From contig NZ_JAEDXU010000001.1 in the NCBI RefSeq assembly GCF_017830045.1, positions 248,001-312,000 on the forward strand: a stretch of DNA of 64,000 nucleotides, written 5' to 3'. The notes below the pieces were generated by a model. That model searched no databases and was not told the origin of the DNA. It worked only from the letters and a program-made list of their open reading frames with translations. Of this stretch, positions 8,013 to 18,518 are shown piece after piece (the stretch's first letter is position 1; every line of letters begins with the position of its first letter). Position numbers and translations under genes: made by a program. Origin of the DNA: Enterococcus larvae (GTDB lineage Bacteria > Bacillota > Bacilli > Lactobacillales > Enterococcaceae).

Positions 8013-9290
8013 TTATGCTTTTTCAATCCATTCAACGAGCAAATTTCCAAACTCTGAACATTTCAGACTCTCTGCTTTGTCCATCTGGTCAGCAAAGTCC
8101 TTCGTTACTTTCTTAGAAGCAATCGCTGCGGCAATGCTATCTGTAATGTATGCAGCTGCTTCCGGCCACCCCAAATAATCAAACATCAATGCTCCTGACA
8201 GCAATAAGGAGGATGGATTCAATTGATCTAGCCCAGCATATTCAGGTGCAGTTCCATGAGTCGCTTCAAAAATGGCATGACCTGACTGCAAATTCATATT
8301 TGCCCCTGGTGCAATACCAATCCCTCCAACCTGAGCTGCCAGCGCATCAGAGATATAATCTCCATTTAAGTTCAAGGTTGCGATAACATCATACTGCTCT
8401 GGACGAATCAATATCTCCTGTAGGAAAATATCAGCGATCCGATCCTTGATGATAACCTTACCGTCTTGTTGTGCGCGGGTCAAGAGATTCTCAGCTGCTT
8501 CTGGTCCTTCCTGCTCTTTCGTGGATAGATACGTTTGCCAAGTAAAGACCTGATCGCCGAATTCGCGTTCAGCAAGGTCATAGCCCCATTGTTTAAAGCC
8601 GCCTTCAGTATATTTCATGATATTGCCCTTGTGTACCAAGGTAACAGACTTTCTTTTCTGGCGAATCGCCTGATCGATGGCTCCTCGAACCAGTCGTTCT
8701 GTTCCTTCCTTTGATACAGGCTTGATACCAATAGCAGACGTTTCAGGAAAGCGAATCTTTTCTGTTCCCAGCTCATCCTTCAAAAATGCAATCAGCTTCT
8801 CAGCTTCGTCGCTTCCAGCAGAAAATTCAATTCCAGCATAAATATCTTCAGTATTTTCTCTAAAAATCTGCATATCTGTCCGCTCAGGATGCTTCAGCGG
8901 AGAAGGTACTCCTTCAAAGTAGCGAACCGGACGATAGCAAATATAAAGATCCAGCTCCTGACGAAGAGTAACATTCAACGAACGAAATCCGCCGCCAATC
9001 GGCGTTGTCAACGGTCCTTTGATTGCTACAAGGTGCGTGCGAATCGCTTCAAGCGTCGCTTCAGGAAGCCATGTACCCGTTTGATTGTACGCCTTTTCTC
9101 CCGCAAGAGTTTCTTGCCAGATAACCTGTCTGGTTCCTTGGTACGCTTTTTGTACAGCTGCATCAAATACTTTTCTACTCGCTGCCCAGATTTCCGGACC
9201 AATACCGTCTCCTTCTATAAATGGAATGATTGGCTGATCCGGTACTTGTAATTTTCCATCCTTCATGGTCAGTTGTCCACTATGCTTCAA
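8013..9290 (-). CDS. icd: NADP-dependent isocitrate dehydrogenase
   Basis: A 425-residue enzyme making 2-oxoglutarate from isocitrate. The nucleotide/substrate core is complete: [11 protein letters not shown] near the N-terminus, [18 protein letters not shown] with the substrate-binding serine, [17 protein letters not shown] for the metal site, and [13 protein letters not shown] for the cofactor site. The start is a TTG at 9290 that overlaps the citZ stop (TTGA) and has AGGAGG 9 nt upstream; the first in-frame ATG (9266) lacks such a site. It is the last gene of acnA-citZ-icd and so translationally coupled to citZ. Confidence 0.95.
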   Translation of the reverse strand: MKHSGQLTMKDGKLQVPDQPIIPFIEGDGIGPEIWAASRKVFDAAVQKAYQGTRQVIWQETLAGEKAYNQTGTWLPEATLEAIRTHLVAIKGPLTTPIGGGFRSLNVTLRQELDLYICYRPVRYFEGVPSPLKHPERTDMQIFRENTEDIYAGIEFSAGSDEAEKLIAFLKDELGTEKIRFPETSAIGIKPVSKEGTERLVRGAIDQAIRQKRKSVTLVHKGNIMKYTEGGFKQWGYDLAEREFGDQVFTWQTYLSTKEQEGPEAAENLLTRAQQDGKVIIKDRIADIFLQEILIRPEQYDVIATLNLNGDYISDALAAQVGGIGIAPGANMNLQSGHAIFEATHGTAPEYAGLDQLNPSSLLLSGALMFDYLGWPEAAAYITDSIAAAIASKKVTKDFADQMDKAESLKCSEFGNLLVEWIEKA

Positions 9291-10429
9291 GCTTCCATTC
9301 CTCCTTGTTCACTACGATTGACTGGGTAATGCTCATGCCGTTCTCCCACATATAGTGATCTCGGACGAATCAGACAATCTTCAATTTTTTGCTCGTATAT
9401 ATGCCCCAACCAACCGGAAACTCTACTCATTGCAAATAATAGAGTAAATAAGTCACTGTCAATGTTCAAGCAATGATAAACTGTTGCCGAATAGAAATCG
9501 ACGTTTGGTATCAATCCCTTTTTCTCTTTTAGGTACTGTTCAATCTGACAAGAAAGAAAATACCACTGCTGCTTTCCAGTAGATGCCGTCAATTCCTGTG
9601 CCATTCTCTTCAAATGCTTCTTACGAGGATCTTCTACTTTATAAACTCGATGACCAAAGCCCATGACCTTCTCTTTGCGATCCATTTTTTGATCTAGGTA
9701 TTCTTCAACAGCCAAGGTGCCTTCATCGATCTCTCTAAGCATATCAAAAACCTTTTCGTTTGCTCCACCATGAAGAGGTCCCTTCAAGGAACCGATTGCT
9801 GCCGTGATGCAGGAGTATACGTCAGACATTGTAGATGCGCAAACCCTTGCAGTAAAAGTACTGGCATTGAAATCATGGTCTGCATGAAGCACGAGTGAAC
9901 GATTCATCGCCTGTACATTCTTTTTCTCCGGTTCTTCTCCTGTCAGCATATACAGAAAGTTCGCTGCAAGTGCTGTACCGTCCTGTTTTGGAGGAATCGG
10001 ATCAAGTCCACGACGAAGACGAGCATAAGCGGCAATAATCGTCGGCATTTTCGCTTGAATAGCCATGCTTTGATCACAAATTGCCTCTCGGTCTGTTTCT
10101 TCCGCATCTGGATCGAATACTCCTAAAAGTGAGATGGTTGAACGAAGAACACTCATTGGATGAAGGTTCTCACGCGTCTGGATTTTCAAACTAGTAATGA
10201 TAGTATCTGAAACTGGCATCTGAGCATATAAAGCCTCTTGAAAACTTACTAATTCCTCTGCATCCGGTGCCCGTAAGTACCACAATAAATAGATCACTTC
10301 TTCAAAAAGAACATCCTTTTCAACCAATTCATCTATATTATATCCGGCAAACAGCAATTGATTTTCTACGATCGCACTGATTTTCGTCTCAGATACGACT
10401 ACACCGTCCAAGCCTTTATGAACCTTCAT
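9287..10429 (-). CDS. citZ: Citrate synthase
   Basis: A 380-residue type II-like citrate synthase of the Gram-positive dimeric class, condensing oxaloacetate and acetyl-CoA. Catalytic motifs are present: [30 protein letters not shown], and GFGHRVYK with its active-site histidine and arginine, plus a C-terminal RPRSLYVG. The open frame extends upstream into acnA, but GGGAGG lies before the ATG at 10429, giving the normal family length. Only 13 nt separate it from acnA, so the genes are co-transcribed. Confidence 0.95.
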   Translation of the reverse strand: MKVHKGLDGVVVSETKISAIVENQLLFAGYNIDELVEKDVLFEEVIYLLWYLRAPDAEELVSFQEALYAQMPVSDTIITSLKIQTRENLHPMSVLRSTISLLGVFDPDAEETDREAICDQSMAIQAKMPTIIAAYARLRRGLDPIPPKQDGTALAANFLYMLTGEEPEKKNVQAMNRSLVLHADHDFNASTFTARVCASTMSDVYSCITAAIGSLKGPLHGGANEKVFDMLREIDEGTLAVEEYLDQKMDRKEKVMGFGHRVYKVEDPRKKHLKRMAQELTASTGKQQWYFLSCQIEQYLKEKKGLIPNVDFYSATVYHCLNIDSDLFTLLFAMSRVSGWLGHIYEQKIEDCLIRPRSLYVGERHEHYPVNRSEQGGMEA

Positions 10430-10442
10430 TTGTATTCCTCCC

Positions 10443-13130
10443 TTACCGTTGATTGACTGCTGCGTCTCTAGAAAGCTTTTTACGAATGACCATCGGTAAA
10501 ATTCCGCCATGCTGATAGTAGCTGACATCCACTGCTGAATCGAAACGTACGATTGCTGTAAACTCCACTACCTCACCTGCAGCTTTCTTCGCTTTGACAA
10601 TGACCTCATCGCCGACTGCCACATTCTCCTTCAAAGCAATATCAAACTGCTCAGTCCCATCCAAGCCTAAGCTCTCTGCATCCTCACTCGCTTTGAACTG
10701 CAATGGTAAAATACCCATCATAACTAAGTTCGAACGATGTATCCGCTCATAGCTTTTAGCAATCACAGCTTGAACACCCAACAGCTGAACACCCTTTGCG
10801 GCCCAATCTCGTGAAGAGCCCATGCCGTAATCTTCGCCGGCAAGAATGATTGTTCCAGTTCCTTGTCTCTTGTACTTCATTGCTGCTTCGTAAATCGATA
10901 ATGTTTCTCCTGTTGGAAAATACTTTGTATAGCCGCCTTCGATATCAGGCAACAGCTGATTTCGAATACGAATATTGGCTAACGTTCCACGCATCATCAC
11001 CTCGTGATGTCCCCTTCTAGAGCCGTAAGAATTAAAGTCACGTACCGATACATTATGCTCCGTCAAGTAACAGCCGGCTGGGCTGCTTCTTTGAATGATC
11101 CCGGCTGGAGAAATATGATCTGTTGTTACTGAATCTCCAAATTTCGCAAGAACACTCAGATCTTCCAATGCCTTGATGCCCTCTATCCCAATTTCCATGC
11201 CTTCAAAATACGGTGGATTCGCAATATAAGTAGATTCTTCTTCCCATTCGTATAATGGCGTCGGCTCAGAATGGAATTTATTCCATTCATCATTTGCATC
11301 AAAGACCTGTTGATAATGCGTTTGAAAGAGTGTTGGCGTTACCCACGATTCCACATACTCACGGATTTCATCATCTTCCGGCCAAATATCCTTCAGAAAG
11401 ACCGGAGCACCAGCTTGATCATAGCCGACAGGTTCAGTCATCAAATCAATATCTGTTGTTCCCGCAAGTGCGTATAGAACCACTAAGGGAGGTGAAGCGA
11501 GGTAGTTGGCTTTAACTAATGGATGGATTCGCCCTTCAAAGTTACGGTTTCCACTTAATACTCCTGCTAGAAGCAGCTCTTCTTTCTCCATGAGTGTTTC
11601 GATTTCTTCTCTAAGGCTTCCTGAATTTCCGATACATGTTGTACATCCATAGCCGACAACATAGAATCCCAACTGTTCCAAATAAGGCAGCAGACCTGAG
11701 TTCTCCAGATAAGCTGTAACGACCTTTGATCCGGGTGCTAACGAGGCTTTGACAAACGCCGGCACCTTCAAGCCCTTTTCAACAGCCTTTTTCGCAACCA
11801 GTCCCGCACTCAACATAACATGAGGATTGGATGTATTGGTACAGGAAGTGATTGCCGCAATAGCAACTGCACCATCCTTCAGTTCATAGCTCTCGCCTTC
11901 CAAATCAAGCACAGCAGGCGTTTTTTCTTTAGCAGAAACTGCGGCTGTTTTGAAGGTCTTTTCAAAGACCTCTTTCATTTGTGATAAAGGAATCAGATCC
12001 TGCGGTCTTTTAGGACCTGCTAAATTTGGCTGAATATCGCCTAAGTCAATTTCTACGGTTTCGGAATACTGGATAGCGTCTTCGGAGGAATAATAAAGAT
12101 GATTTTTCTGTAGGTAAGTTTGTGTGACTGCAATTGCTTCAGCATCTCTTCCTGTCAGCTTCAAATAGCGGATCGTTTCATCATCCACTGGGAAAAAACC
12201 GCAGGTAGCACCATATTCAGGCGCCATATTGGCAACTGTTGCCCGATCAGCTAACGACAATGACTGAAGACCTTCGCCAAAAAATTCAACAAACTTCCCG
12301 ACAACCTTCGTCTCTCTTAAAACTTGAGTTACCTTCAATGCAAGGTCAGTAGCTGTCGCACCTTTTGCCAGTTGATTGATAAAACGGACACCAATCACCT
12401 CTGGAATAGGAAAATAGGAAGGCTCTCCCAACATACAGGCCTCTGCTTCAATACCGCCGACTCCCCATCCCAGAACACCTAGCCCGTTGACCATCGTTGT
12501 ATGGGAATCTGTTCCTACAAGCGTATCTGGATAAACCTCTACTGTTGCTTCATCTAATTGCTTTTGAATGACGACATCCGCCAAATATTCAATATTCACT
12601 TGATGGACAATCCCTGTAGCTGGAGGGACTACTCGGTAGTTATCAAAAGCTGTCTGCGCCCAATTTAGAAATTTATAGCGTTCTTGATTTCTTTGAAACT
12701 CCATCTTCATATTGCGTTCTAACGCATATTTATTCCCAGCAACATCTACCTGAACAGAATGATCAATGACTAAATCAACAGGAATCTCAGGATTGATGTT
12801 TTGCGGATCACCGCCAAATGCAGCATAAGTTTCTCTTAAAGAGGCTAGGTCGACAATTACTGGAACTCCGGTGAAATCCTGTAATATCACACGTGCCGGT
12901 TTAAAGGGAACTTCTCCAGCAACCGATCCCTTTGAATCCCAAGAGGCCAATGAACGGATATGTTCATTCGTGATCTCAAAATCATTTTTTTGTCGAATCA
13001 GCCCTTCCAGCAATACTCTGATGCTATAAGGTAGTTTTGAAATAGTTATTCCATACTCCTCTTCTAAAGACATCAAAGAATCGTATTGATAGTTGATTCC
13101 ACCTCGTTCAAAGAATTGTTTACTCAACAT
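10443..13130 (-). CDS. acnA: Aconitate hydratase
   Basis: An 895-residue AcnA/IRP-type aconitase converting citrate to isocitrate with a 4Fe-4S cluster. Cluster cysteines are seen in [10 protein letters not shown] and in [11 protein letters not shown]. Other conserved parts are [22 protein letters not shown] and the swivel-domain segment [22 protein letters not shown] precedes the ATG. It is the first gene of the acnA-citZ-icd operon; the same order is known in Streptococcus mutans. Well-studied E. faecalis is generally described as lacking this TCA branch, so its presence is informative. Confidence 0.96.
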   Translation of the reverse strand: MLSKQFFERGGINYQYDSLMSLEEEYGITISKLPYSIRVLLEGLIRQKNDFEITNEHIRSLASWDSKGSVAGEVPFKPARVILQDFTGVPVIVDLASLRETYAAFGGDPQNINPEIPVDLVIDHSVQVDVAGNKYALERNMKMEFQRNQERYKFLNWAQTAFDNYRVVPPATGIVHQVNIEYLADVVIQKQLDEATVEVYPDTLVGTDSHTTMVNGLGVLGWGVGGIEAEACMLGEPSYFPIPEVIGVRFINQLAKGATATDLALKVTQVLRETKVVGKFVEFFGEGLQSLSLADRATVANMAPEYGATCGFFPVDDETIRYLKLTGRDAEAIAVTQTYLQKNHLYYSSEDAIQYSETVEIDLGDIQPNLAGPKRPQDLIPLSQMKEVFEKTFKTAAVSAKEKTPAVLDLEGESYELKDGAVAIAAITSCTNTSNPHVMLSAGLVAKKAVEKGLKVPAFVKASLAPGSKVVTAYLENSGLLPYLEQLGFYVVGYGCTTCIGNSGSLREEIETLMEKEELLLAGVLSGNRNFEGRIHPLVKANYLASPPLVVLYALAGTTDIDLMTEPVGYDQAGAPVFLKDIWPEDDEIREYVESWVTPTLFQTHYQQVFDANDEWNKFHSEPTPLYEWEEESTYIANPPYFEGMEIGIEGIKALEDLSVLAKFGDSVTTDHISPAGIIQRSSPAGCYLTEHNVSVRDFNSYGSRRGHHEVMMRGTLANIRIRNQLLPDIEGGYTKYFPTGETLSIYEAAMKYKRQGTGTIILAGEDYGMGSSRDWAAKGVQLLGVQAVIAKSYERIHRSNLVMMGILPLQFKASEDAESLGLDGTEQFDIALKENVAVGDEVIVKAKKAAGEVVEFTAIVRFDSAVDVSYYQHGGILPMVIRKKLSRDAAVNQR

Positions 13131-13178
13131 CCAACGCCTCCTTCTTTTCGTTTTCTCATTTTTTTCTAATTTTCAGCT

Positions 13179-13207
13179 ATTATACCCACTCAAAAATAAA
13201 ATGTAAA
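13179..13207 (-). promoter_or_regulatory. Promoter of the acnA-citZ-icd operon
   Basis: Reading the minus strand: TTTACA (13207-13202), a 17-bp spacer, then TATAAT (13184-13179), about 50 nt upstream of the acnA start. It is close to the sigma-A consensus. No clear cre or CcpC-type dyad could be assigned around it. Confidence 0.8.
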
Positions 13208-13532
13208 CACTTTAGCCTAATATACCTTCATCCATATATGACATCACTATCACATATAAATGTTCCCTCCACTTTTAAGTCTTTAGTTATCTATCCTTAT
13301 ATCTATCCTTGCAGCAAAAGAACAAGAAAAGGAACTCATTGTTTTTTAATCATTTTCTAATATGACGTCAAATTGAAATAACTGACAAAAATCAGCTGAA
13401 AATGAATACGTTTTATTCCATGTAAATGTTTTTAGTAAATCAATCGTTAAATAACAAGTAAATTTCAGGAACAAATCGGAATTTTTGGTACTTAACTTAA
13501 AAAAATATATAGTAGGAAGCCTGTCTACATAG
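13208..13532. other. AT-rich non-coding stretch upstream of acnA
   Basis: About 320 bases without a credible gene between the acnA promoter and the convergent terminator. An imperfect cre-like string (ATGAATACGTTTTA near 13401) deviates from consensus at two positions and is not called. Confidence 0.4.
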
Positions 13533-13578
13533 AAAAAAAGCCAAGTACCACATGCCGAAACATGTATTACCTGGCTTT
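13533..13578 (-). terminator. Intrinsic terminator of the GNAT gene
   Basis: AAAGCCAAGTACCACATG (13537-13554) pairs with CATGTATTACCTGGCTTT (13561-13577) with small mismatches; the T-run is on the minus strand. Confidence 0.75.
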
Positions 13579-13616
13579 CTAATTACGATTCAGAGACACT
13601 GTGAAACTTTGAAATA

Positions 13617-14156
13617 CTACCAGTATTCCGGCAGCATAAAGGCTTCCGCACATTGTACTTGTCCGCTGTATCGGTCAAGCTTTCCTTCTTTAGACAGGTC
13701 CAACACCATCCACGCATCCTCAAGGCCTTTCTTTGTCGGATATGGTGGTAGAAAACCTAACGGCAACGCCGGCTTAAACCCATGGCGAGGATAATACTCA
13801 ATATGCCCTAAGACAAAGACAAGATCTGTTTTTGCTTCCCGCAATCGATGCAAGCCCTCTTCAATCAGCTGACCGCCAATTCCTCTCTTTTGATAGTCAG
13901 GTATCACAGCTAACGGACCTAAAATCATGATAGAGAGTTCCTCTCCAGCACTAGCTAAGCTGCCTTTTGTAAACAGGATATGCCCAACAGCCTCATCATC
14001 ATCAAAGGCCAGCAATGATACTGTCGGCTGCGACGTCGGATCAGCAACCAATTTTTCAACCAGTACTGCCTCATCTATTTCTCCAAAAGCCGTTTCTTCC
14101 ACTCTGTATATTTTACTTCTATCACTTTTATTCGCTTCTCGAACGTAACTGTTCAT
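13617..14156 (-). CDS. GNAT-family N-acetyltransferase (YhbS-like)
   Basis: A 179-residue single GNAT domain. Acetyl-CoA binding motif A is visible as PDYQKRGIGGQLIEEGL (about residues 90-106), preceded by LGPLAVIP, and followed by VLGHIEYYPRHGFKPA, typical of the YhbS group. Substrate unknown. A GTG at 14165 is in frame but too near the GGAG box; ATG at 14156 has correct spacing. It is a single gene with its own terminator. Confidence 0.88.
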   Translation of the reverse strand: MNSYVREANKSDRSKIYRVEETAFGEIDEAVLVEKLVADPTSQPTVSLLAFDDDEAVGHILFTKGSLASAGEELSIMILGPLAVIPDYQKRGIGGQLIEEGLHRLREAKTDLVFVLGHIEYYPRHGFKPALPLGFLPPYPTKKGLEDAWMVLDLSKEGKLDRYSGQVQCAEAFMLPEYW

Positions 14157-14383
14157 TTTATCCACTCTCCTCTTTTATTATTTCTGAGAAAAGCCAATTA
14201 CCGACAGTAAACATAAGTTTTTCAAACAAAAGCCCCCTTCTATGATCTATACAGATCCTGTAATCGTATAGTAAAGTAAAATAGTCAGCACCAACTGCTT
14301 TATAGGATCTATATCTACTATTATAAAGGAAAATCAGTAGAAACAACAGCTGCTCAGTAAGCGAGCAACTTTTTCTCTATTGA

Positions 14384-14830
14384 TCAAACACGTTGATAAA
14401 CCAAAAGCAGCGTCGTTTCCAACAAATGTTCTAGCTTCATTAGCAGCTCTGCAGATATTGATTCTCCTAGATTCTTTATCCGGATTTCATATTGAGCAAA
14501 TCCACAGGGCCAAGAATAATGTAACTGCCCAATCATCGTTGTGATATTGCAGCAAGGAACATTTACATAGAGATTGCTAAACCGAGAAGCATACAGCTCA
14601 TCCATCTGTTCACTCCACCACTCAGAAATCTCTTTATTACAATAGGGACAGGAGACATGCGAGAAATTCTGACCACTGTCAATAAACTGAAGCGTTTCAA
14701 ACTGATTAAAACTGACATCATCTGTCAGTAAACAAGTCGCTTCAATAATAGCAACGGCCTGCTGTACCTGATTATTTGATACTACATGCTTAGAATCAGA
14801 TGAAATGATGCATGTGTACTGATCCGACAA
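14384..14830 (-). CDS. Hypothetical protein with CPYC motif, about 148 aa
   Basis: Not recognised. The protein has a CPYCNKEI motif near residue 68, a second Cys pair (PCC) further on, and C-terminal helices, which suggests a small metal-binding or structural protein. No ATG exists near the start; AAGGGG lies 5 nt before a TTG at 14830, which I take as the start, although a TTG at 14851 is also open. No signal or membrane segment. Confidence 0.55.
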   Translation of the reverse strand: MSDQYTCIISSDSKHVVSNNQVQQAVAIIEATCLLTDDVSFNQFETLQFIDSGQNFSHVSCPYCNKEISEWWSEQMDELYASRFSNLYVNVPCCNITTMIGQLHYSWPCGFAQYEIRIKNLGESISAELLMKLEHLLETTLLLVYQRV

Positions 14831-14883
14831 AAAATCCCCTTCTCTCTTCAATTACTATCATTAATCAATGCAGGCTTCTGACA

Positions 14884-14919
14884 AAAAGCCTGCATATCGT
14901 AAACGACATACAGGCTTTT
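14884..14919 (-). terminator. Terminator of the PH-domain gene
   Basis: AAAAGCCTGCATATCG (14884-14899) pairs with CGACATACAGGCTTTT (14904-14919) with two G-T pairs; the T-run is on the minus strand. A shorter overlapping hairpin (TGCAGGCTT...) sits just beyond it. Confidence 0.75.
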
Positions 14920-14928
14920 CATCCTCAA

Positions 14929-15309
14929 CTATCTTAGAACCGCTGCAGCTAATGCACGCTGTACTTCTAAAATATTCTTATCTTTACCAAACTGCAGAAC
15001 TTCAGCCGGCTCCATGCTGCCGGAAATCCAGATATTCAATTCAGAATCCAAATCAAAATGACCGGATGTCTCTACAGAAAATCGTGAGATTGAACGATAA
15101 GGGATACACTTATACTCTGTCTTTTTCCCTGTCATTCCCTGTTTATCAATCAATATCAACCGCTTATCTGTAAAAACGATCATATCTCTAATCAATTTAT
15201 ACGCAAGCTCAACGTGCTCGCCAGGTGCTAAAAAGTCCTTCAGCTTATCCTCTACTTTTTCTGATGAATGTGTTGACGCATTGCCAATCATACCGCTGAA
15301 CAATCCCAT
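14929..15309 (-). CDS. Bacterial PH-domain protein (YvbH-like)
   Basis: A 126-residue protein made almost entirely of one bacterial pleckstrin-homology fold: LAPGEHVELAYKLIRDMIVF, then TDKRLILIDKQG, TEYKCIPYRSISRFSVE and an ILEVQRALA C-terminal helix. The family is widespread in Firmicutes and its function is not established. AAGGAGG lies before the ATG. Confidence 0.85.
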   Translation of the reverse strand: MGLFSGMIGNASTHSSEKVEDKLKDFLAPGEHVELAYKLIRDMIVFTDKRLILIDKQGMTGKKTEYKCIPYRSISRFSVETSGHFDLDSELNIWISGSMEPAEVLQFGKDKNILEVQRALAAAVLR

Positions 15310-15626
15310 TTTCCGTTCCTCCTTGAAGTTAATGATTCAATTATAGCAAATCCTTATTACTAGAGCAAAGTTTCCTCAGACAAGGATATTTCTATTCTTT
15401 TATCTCAAATCAAACTAATTTTTCGTTTTATTGCTATCTTTCGCTATGAAAAACAAGGTGATTTTGTTATCTTTTCTAAGCATTTTTCGCTATACTTGAT
15501 ATGTATCCTGTTAAAGAAATGCAATTATTTCTACTTCCTTTGTTATATACTTTGTGCAAAGGTCGCTTTTCGTGTGACAAATCTTTAATAGTATTCATAT
15601 AGTTCATATTTAAAGGGGTTATCAAC
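15310..15626. promoter_or_regulatory. Upstream region of the YdcF-like gene, with a duplicated leader
   Basis: AT-rich, no gene. Positions 15500-15629, reaching through the ribosome binding site (AAAGGGG) and ATG of the next gene, align with 26058-26184 elsewhere in the window. The best blocks are TTTCGTGTG, AATCTTTAATAG, ATTCATATAG and GGGGTTA. The copy here ends in a working gene; the other ends in a four-codon frame. Confidence 0.6.
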
Positions 15627-16850
15627 ATGGAGCTTCGTTTTGAGTCATCATTATTTATTGTTTATTTTTTAGGATTGATTTTGATTCCAATCTGGAACAA
15701 AGTACGAAAATCCAAGGGCAATTGGCTGCTTTATGAGCTAGGCTGGTTTCTTGCTTGCCTCATCTTCTATTTACTGTCCCTCGAAGTAAAAAGCCGCACG
15801 TATTTCATTGGGATTCCGCTGGTTTTTCTAGGTATCTTTCTTTTTAGATACTTTAAAGAGAAAAGACGGCTCAGCAACGGCTTACTGTTTAACCTGTTCC
15901 TGATCAGCTTCGGAGGCTATTTGGGGCTGTTGGCAATCACTACGCAAGACCCGTTACTGATTCTGTTTCTTGTAACCCTCTTTATTGGATTACTGCTGCT
16001 GCTTCTAGTTGGCTTGTATGCAATAATCATCTTTCTTTATTGGAACGCTCTGATCGTCTGGCGAAAGGAAGGACATTCTCTTGCAAATCTCCTGACTCTT
16101 TTCCTTGCCATCGGATTGACTGGCTTGCTTGTACTCGACTATGTTTCCGGTCACTTCCTACCGCAATGGATGGCTTCATTATTTGCCATCGTCCCAATGA
16201 TATTGATTTATTTTGCCATCGTTTTCTACAACTTTTTAACAATTTCAATCATCTATCAGTTCAATAGACCAAAATACACACAGGATTACATTATCGTTTT
16301 AGGAGCAGGCCTAATTGAAGGGAAAAGAGTACCACCGCTTTTAGGCAATCGTATTGAAAAGGCGATACGATTCTATAATAAGCAAAAAGAAAAAACTGCA
16401 AAGACACCGAAGTTGGTCATGTCGGGAGGCAAAGGTGATGACGAGCACCTTGCTGAAGGTTTGGCAATGAAGCAGTATGCTGTTGAGAAGGGGATTCCAG
16501 AAACTGATATTCTGGTCGAGGCTAATTCTGTCAACACTCTAGAAAATATGCGTTTTTCAAAGGAAGTCATGGAGGAAGATTTTGGCGGGAATGGATACCA
16601 GGCAATCTTTACAACCAATAATTTCCACCTATTCCGTGCTGGATTATTTGCCAGACAAGCGAGCCTCAAAGCAAATGGTATTGGTGCAAAAACAGCCTTC
16701 TACTTTCTTCCAAATGCTTTTTTACGTGAGTTCGCAGCCATTCTATTGATGCGAAAGAGAAGACACGCAATGTTTTGTGCAGCGATTGTCCTCCTAAATG
16801 TACTGCTTGCACTTCTACAGCTTCTTACTAGTTCACTAGCAGCTGGTTAA
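15627..16850 (+). CDS. YdcF/SanA/ElyC-family membrane protein
   Basis: A 407-residue protein with about eight hydrophobic segments in the first 215 residues, followed by a cytoplasmic or surface DUF218 domain (about 220-370): YIIVLGAGLIEGKRVPPLL, VMSGGKGDDEHLAEG, ANSVNTLENM and TNNFHLFRAGLFA. DUF218 proteins (SanA, ElyC, YdcF) are linked to envelope integrity and peptidoglycan precursor metabolism, but their biochemical activity is uncertain. A further hydrophobic segment ends the protein. It appears monocistronic. Confidence 0.85.
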   Translation: MELRFESSLFIVYFLGLILIPIWNKVRKSKGNWLLYELGWFLACLIFYLLSLEVKSRTYFIGIPLVFLGIFLFRYFKEKRRLSNGLLFNLFLISFGGYLGLLAITTQDPLLILFLVTLFIGLLLLLLVGLYAIIIFLYWNALIVWRKEGHSLANLLTLFLAIGLTGLLVLDYVSGHFLPQWMASLFAIVPMILIYFAIVFYNFLTISIIYQFNRPKYTQDYIIVLGAGLIEGKRVPPLLGNRIEKAIRFYNKQKEKTAKTPKLVMSGGKGDDEHLAEGLAMKQYAVEKGIPETDILVEANSVNTLENMRFSKEVMEEDFGGNGYQAIFTTNNFHLFRAGLFARQASLKANGIGAKTAFYFLPNAFLREFAAILLMRKRRHAMFCAAIVLLNVLLALLQLLTSSLAAG

Positions 16851-16898
16851 GCATCCTACAGCAGTCTATGAATCTCAGTTGTTCTATAGCTGAAAAAA

Positions 16899-16945
16899 CA
16901 GATCAGAAATACCGATGTTTCTTCGGATTTCCTGATCTGTCTTTT
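16899..16945. terminator. Bidirectional terminator
   Basis: ACAGATCAG (16899-16907) pairs with CTGATCTGT (16932-16940) with an inner CCGA/TCGG stem; A-run before and T-run after let it serve both convergent genes. Confidence 0.85.
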
Positions 16946-16951
16946 TATTCA

Positions 16952-17770
16952 TTACCCTAATTTAGAATACAACTCTGTCAGTTTAGCAGATTTAACTAAT
17001 AAGTTATTGTACATCGTCAATGCATCAGAGGTAGACAGGTCTTCACCTGAAGCGTCGATTGCTTCCCCAAGTTTAGTGTATTCAGCCATCAAGTCTACGT
17101 AATCCGCCAAGAAAACGATACTATCAGAATCGCTGTATGTGCCTGGATTATCAACATAGCCTTGCGCCTTTTCAATCATTTCATCATATTTCTCATCGAT
17201 TTTTTTGATTGATTCCGCCACACCACTCGTACTACTTGTTTCTTTTTCAGCTGCTTGCGTTGATGATGAACTTGAACTTGAACTTGAACTCGAGCTCGAA
17301 CTTGAGCTTGATTCAGCTGAAGAGCTGCTGCTGGAAGAAGATGTTTCTTCTGATTCTTCAGAACTACTTGAAGAGTCAGCTATATCCATCGCCTTCACTA
17401 AAACAAATTCAGCAGTTCCATCGATCGAAAGCGTGTAGCCTTTCTTCAATACATAGGATTCAATGACTTCTTTTGTTGTTATATATCTGCTTTTATAGTT
17501 TTTTGCTAAATGCATACTATCAATCTCTTTACCAGCAGCATTCTTGATATAAATCGTTGTTTTATCCTTATCATCATTCGGGTATTTGATATCATACTTT
17601 CCTGATTCAATCTCTTCCCCAACTGTTATTTTCCCAGAAAACATCTCGCCCTTCTCTGCGCTGTCTGCAGTTTTTTCACTCGAGCCTCCAGAACATCCGG
17701 TAAACAACAATATCATCCCTAATGCTGCACCTATAATACCTAATTTTTTTACTACCCTTAACTTTTTCAT
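16952..17770 (-). CDS. Lipoprotein with a poly-Ser linker
   Basis: A 272-residue predicted lipoprotein: charged N-terminus, hydrophobic helix, and lipobox ending at Cys26 (LLFTGC). A compact beta-rich domain follows (about residues 45-130, KITVGEEIESGKYDIKYP), then a 50-residue low-complexity Ser/Glu tract (about 133-175), then a helical C-terminal domain (about 185-272). The N-terminal domain resembles small secreted lipoprotein modules next to DUF families in enterococci, but I do not recognise a named family. TAGGAGG precedes the ATG. The Ser tract probably spans the cell wall. Confidence 0.8.
   Translation of the reverse strand: MKKLRVVKKLGIIGAALGMILLFTGCSGGSSEKTADSAEKGEMFSGKITVGEEIESGKYDIKYPNDDKDKTTIYIKNAAGKEIDSMHLAKNYKSRYITTKEVIESYVLKKGYTLSIDGTAEFVLVKAMDIADSSSSSEESEETSSSSSSSSAESSSSSSSSSSSSSSSSSTQAAEKETSSTSGVAESIKKIDEKYDEMIEKAQGYVDNPGTYSDSDSIVFLADYVDLMAEYTKLGEAIDASGEDLSTSDALTMYNNLLVKSAKLTELYSKLG
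17268..17309. repeat. Hexanucleotide tandem repeat in the poly-Ser region
   Basis: Seven GAACTT-like hexamers in a row (three perfect, then GAACTC, GAGCTC, GAACTT, GAGCTT), encoding Ser-Ser pairs on the minus strand. Copy-number change would keep the frame and alter linker length. Confidence 0.8.
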
Positions 17771-18433
17771 ATTATCCTCCTAAATCATGGCAAGAAGTTC
17801 TCGCCAGTCAACTCATCAATACGTCCAGTATCGACATCATAAACCAGCAAGCAAACTCCTCCACTATGTATTTTCCATCAACTGATTATTTTTGTTTTGT
17901 GCTTTACGATAACCAGTTAGACACCTTTTGATTTTTGAAACAATGAACTAAATAACACAGATCCTTTTCGTGTCTCTTACTTACTACCTTCCAGATAGAA
18001 AGCTGCTGCCAGCAACAACAACCATTTGCAGCTTATTTACGCTTTATCTGAAAATTCAGCAGAAAGTTACAGGGGCATTTCAGCTAACAACTATGAACAT
18101 CACGATAGATAGGGGACAAAAATAATCAGCCGCTTACTTATATAATATTCATCGAGTCGTACTCTTTATTATCATAAACAATCGTCTTCTATTTTTGCTT
18201 CGTTCGTCTCAGTTCTACAAACTATATGAATACAACAAAGTAAACGCCAGAGAGAAAAATCACTATTATTCATGCTGTGGTTTATAGTGATTTTTAGTAG
18301 TGGATGACTTAGTGCGTTTCATATAGCATATTCTTTTATTCTGACTCAAGTCTAATTAAATCAACCTTTTTATTTCTTCATTCTGTTGTTATTTAGTTCA
18401 TCTTTCTATCTGTATCATACTGAATATAAAAGA
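17771..18433. other. Gene-poor interval with one perfect inverted repeat
   Basis: About 660 bases with no credible gene. AAAAATCACTAT (18255-18266) and ATAGTGATTTTT (18284-18295) form a perfect 12-bp stem with A-run and T-run, a terminator-like hairpin without an obvious gene to serve. The rest must hold the promoter of the lipoprotein gene. Confidence 0.5.
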
Positions 18434-18463
18434 AAAAATCTTATGCAAATTGCATAAGATTTA
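18434..18463 (-). terminator. Terminator of the kinase gene
   Basis: AATCTTATGCA/TGCATAAGATT (18437-18461) with a T-run on the minus strand. Confidence 0.75.
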
Positions 18464-18518
18464 AGCGCTGCAGAGAATCGCTATTTCCAGCATCAATTCA
18501 TAGATAATTCTGTATCTC

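Noticed and set aside
13395-13415. cre site upstream of acnA
   Set aside because: The best string departs from the cre pattern at two fixed positions.
14158-14346. 62-codon minus-strand frame upstream of the GNAT gene
   Set aside because: It overlaps the ribosome binding site of the GNAT gene and has none of its own.
17205-17438. Plus-strand frame with Leu-Glu repeats
   Set aside because: Antisense shadow of the poly-Ser tract of the lipoprotein on the minus strand.
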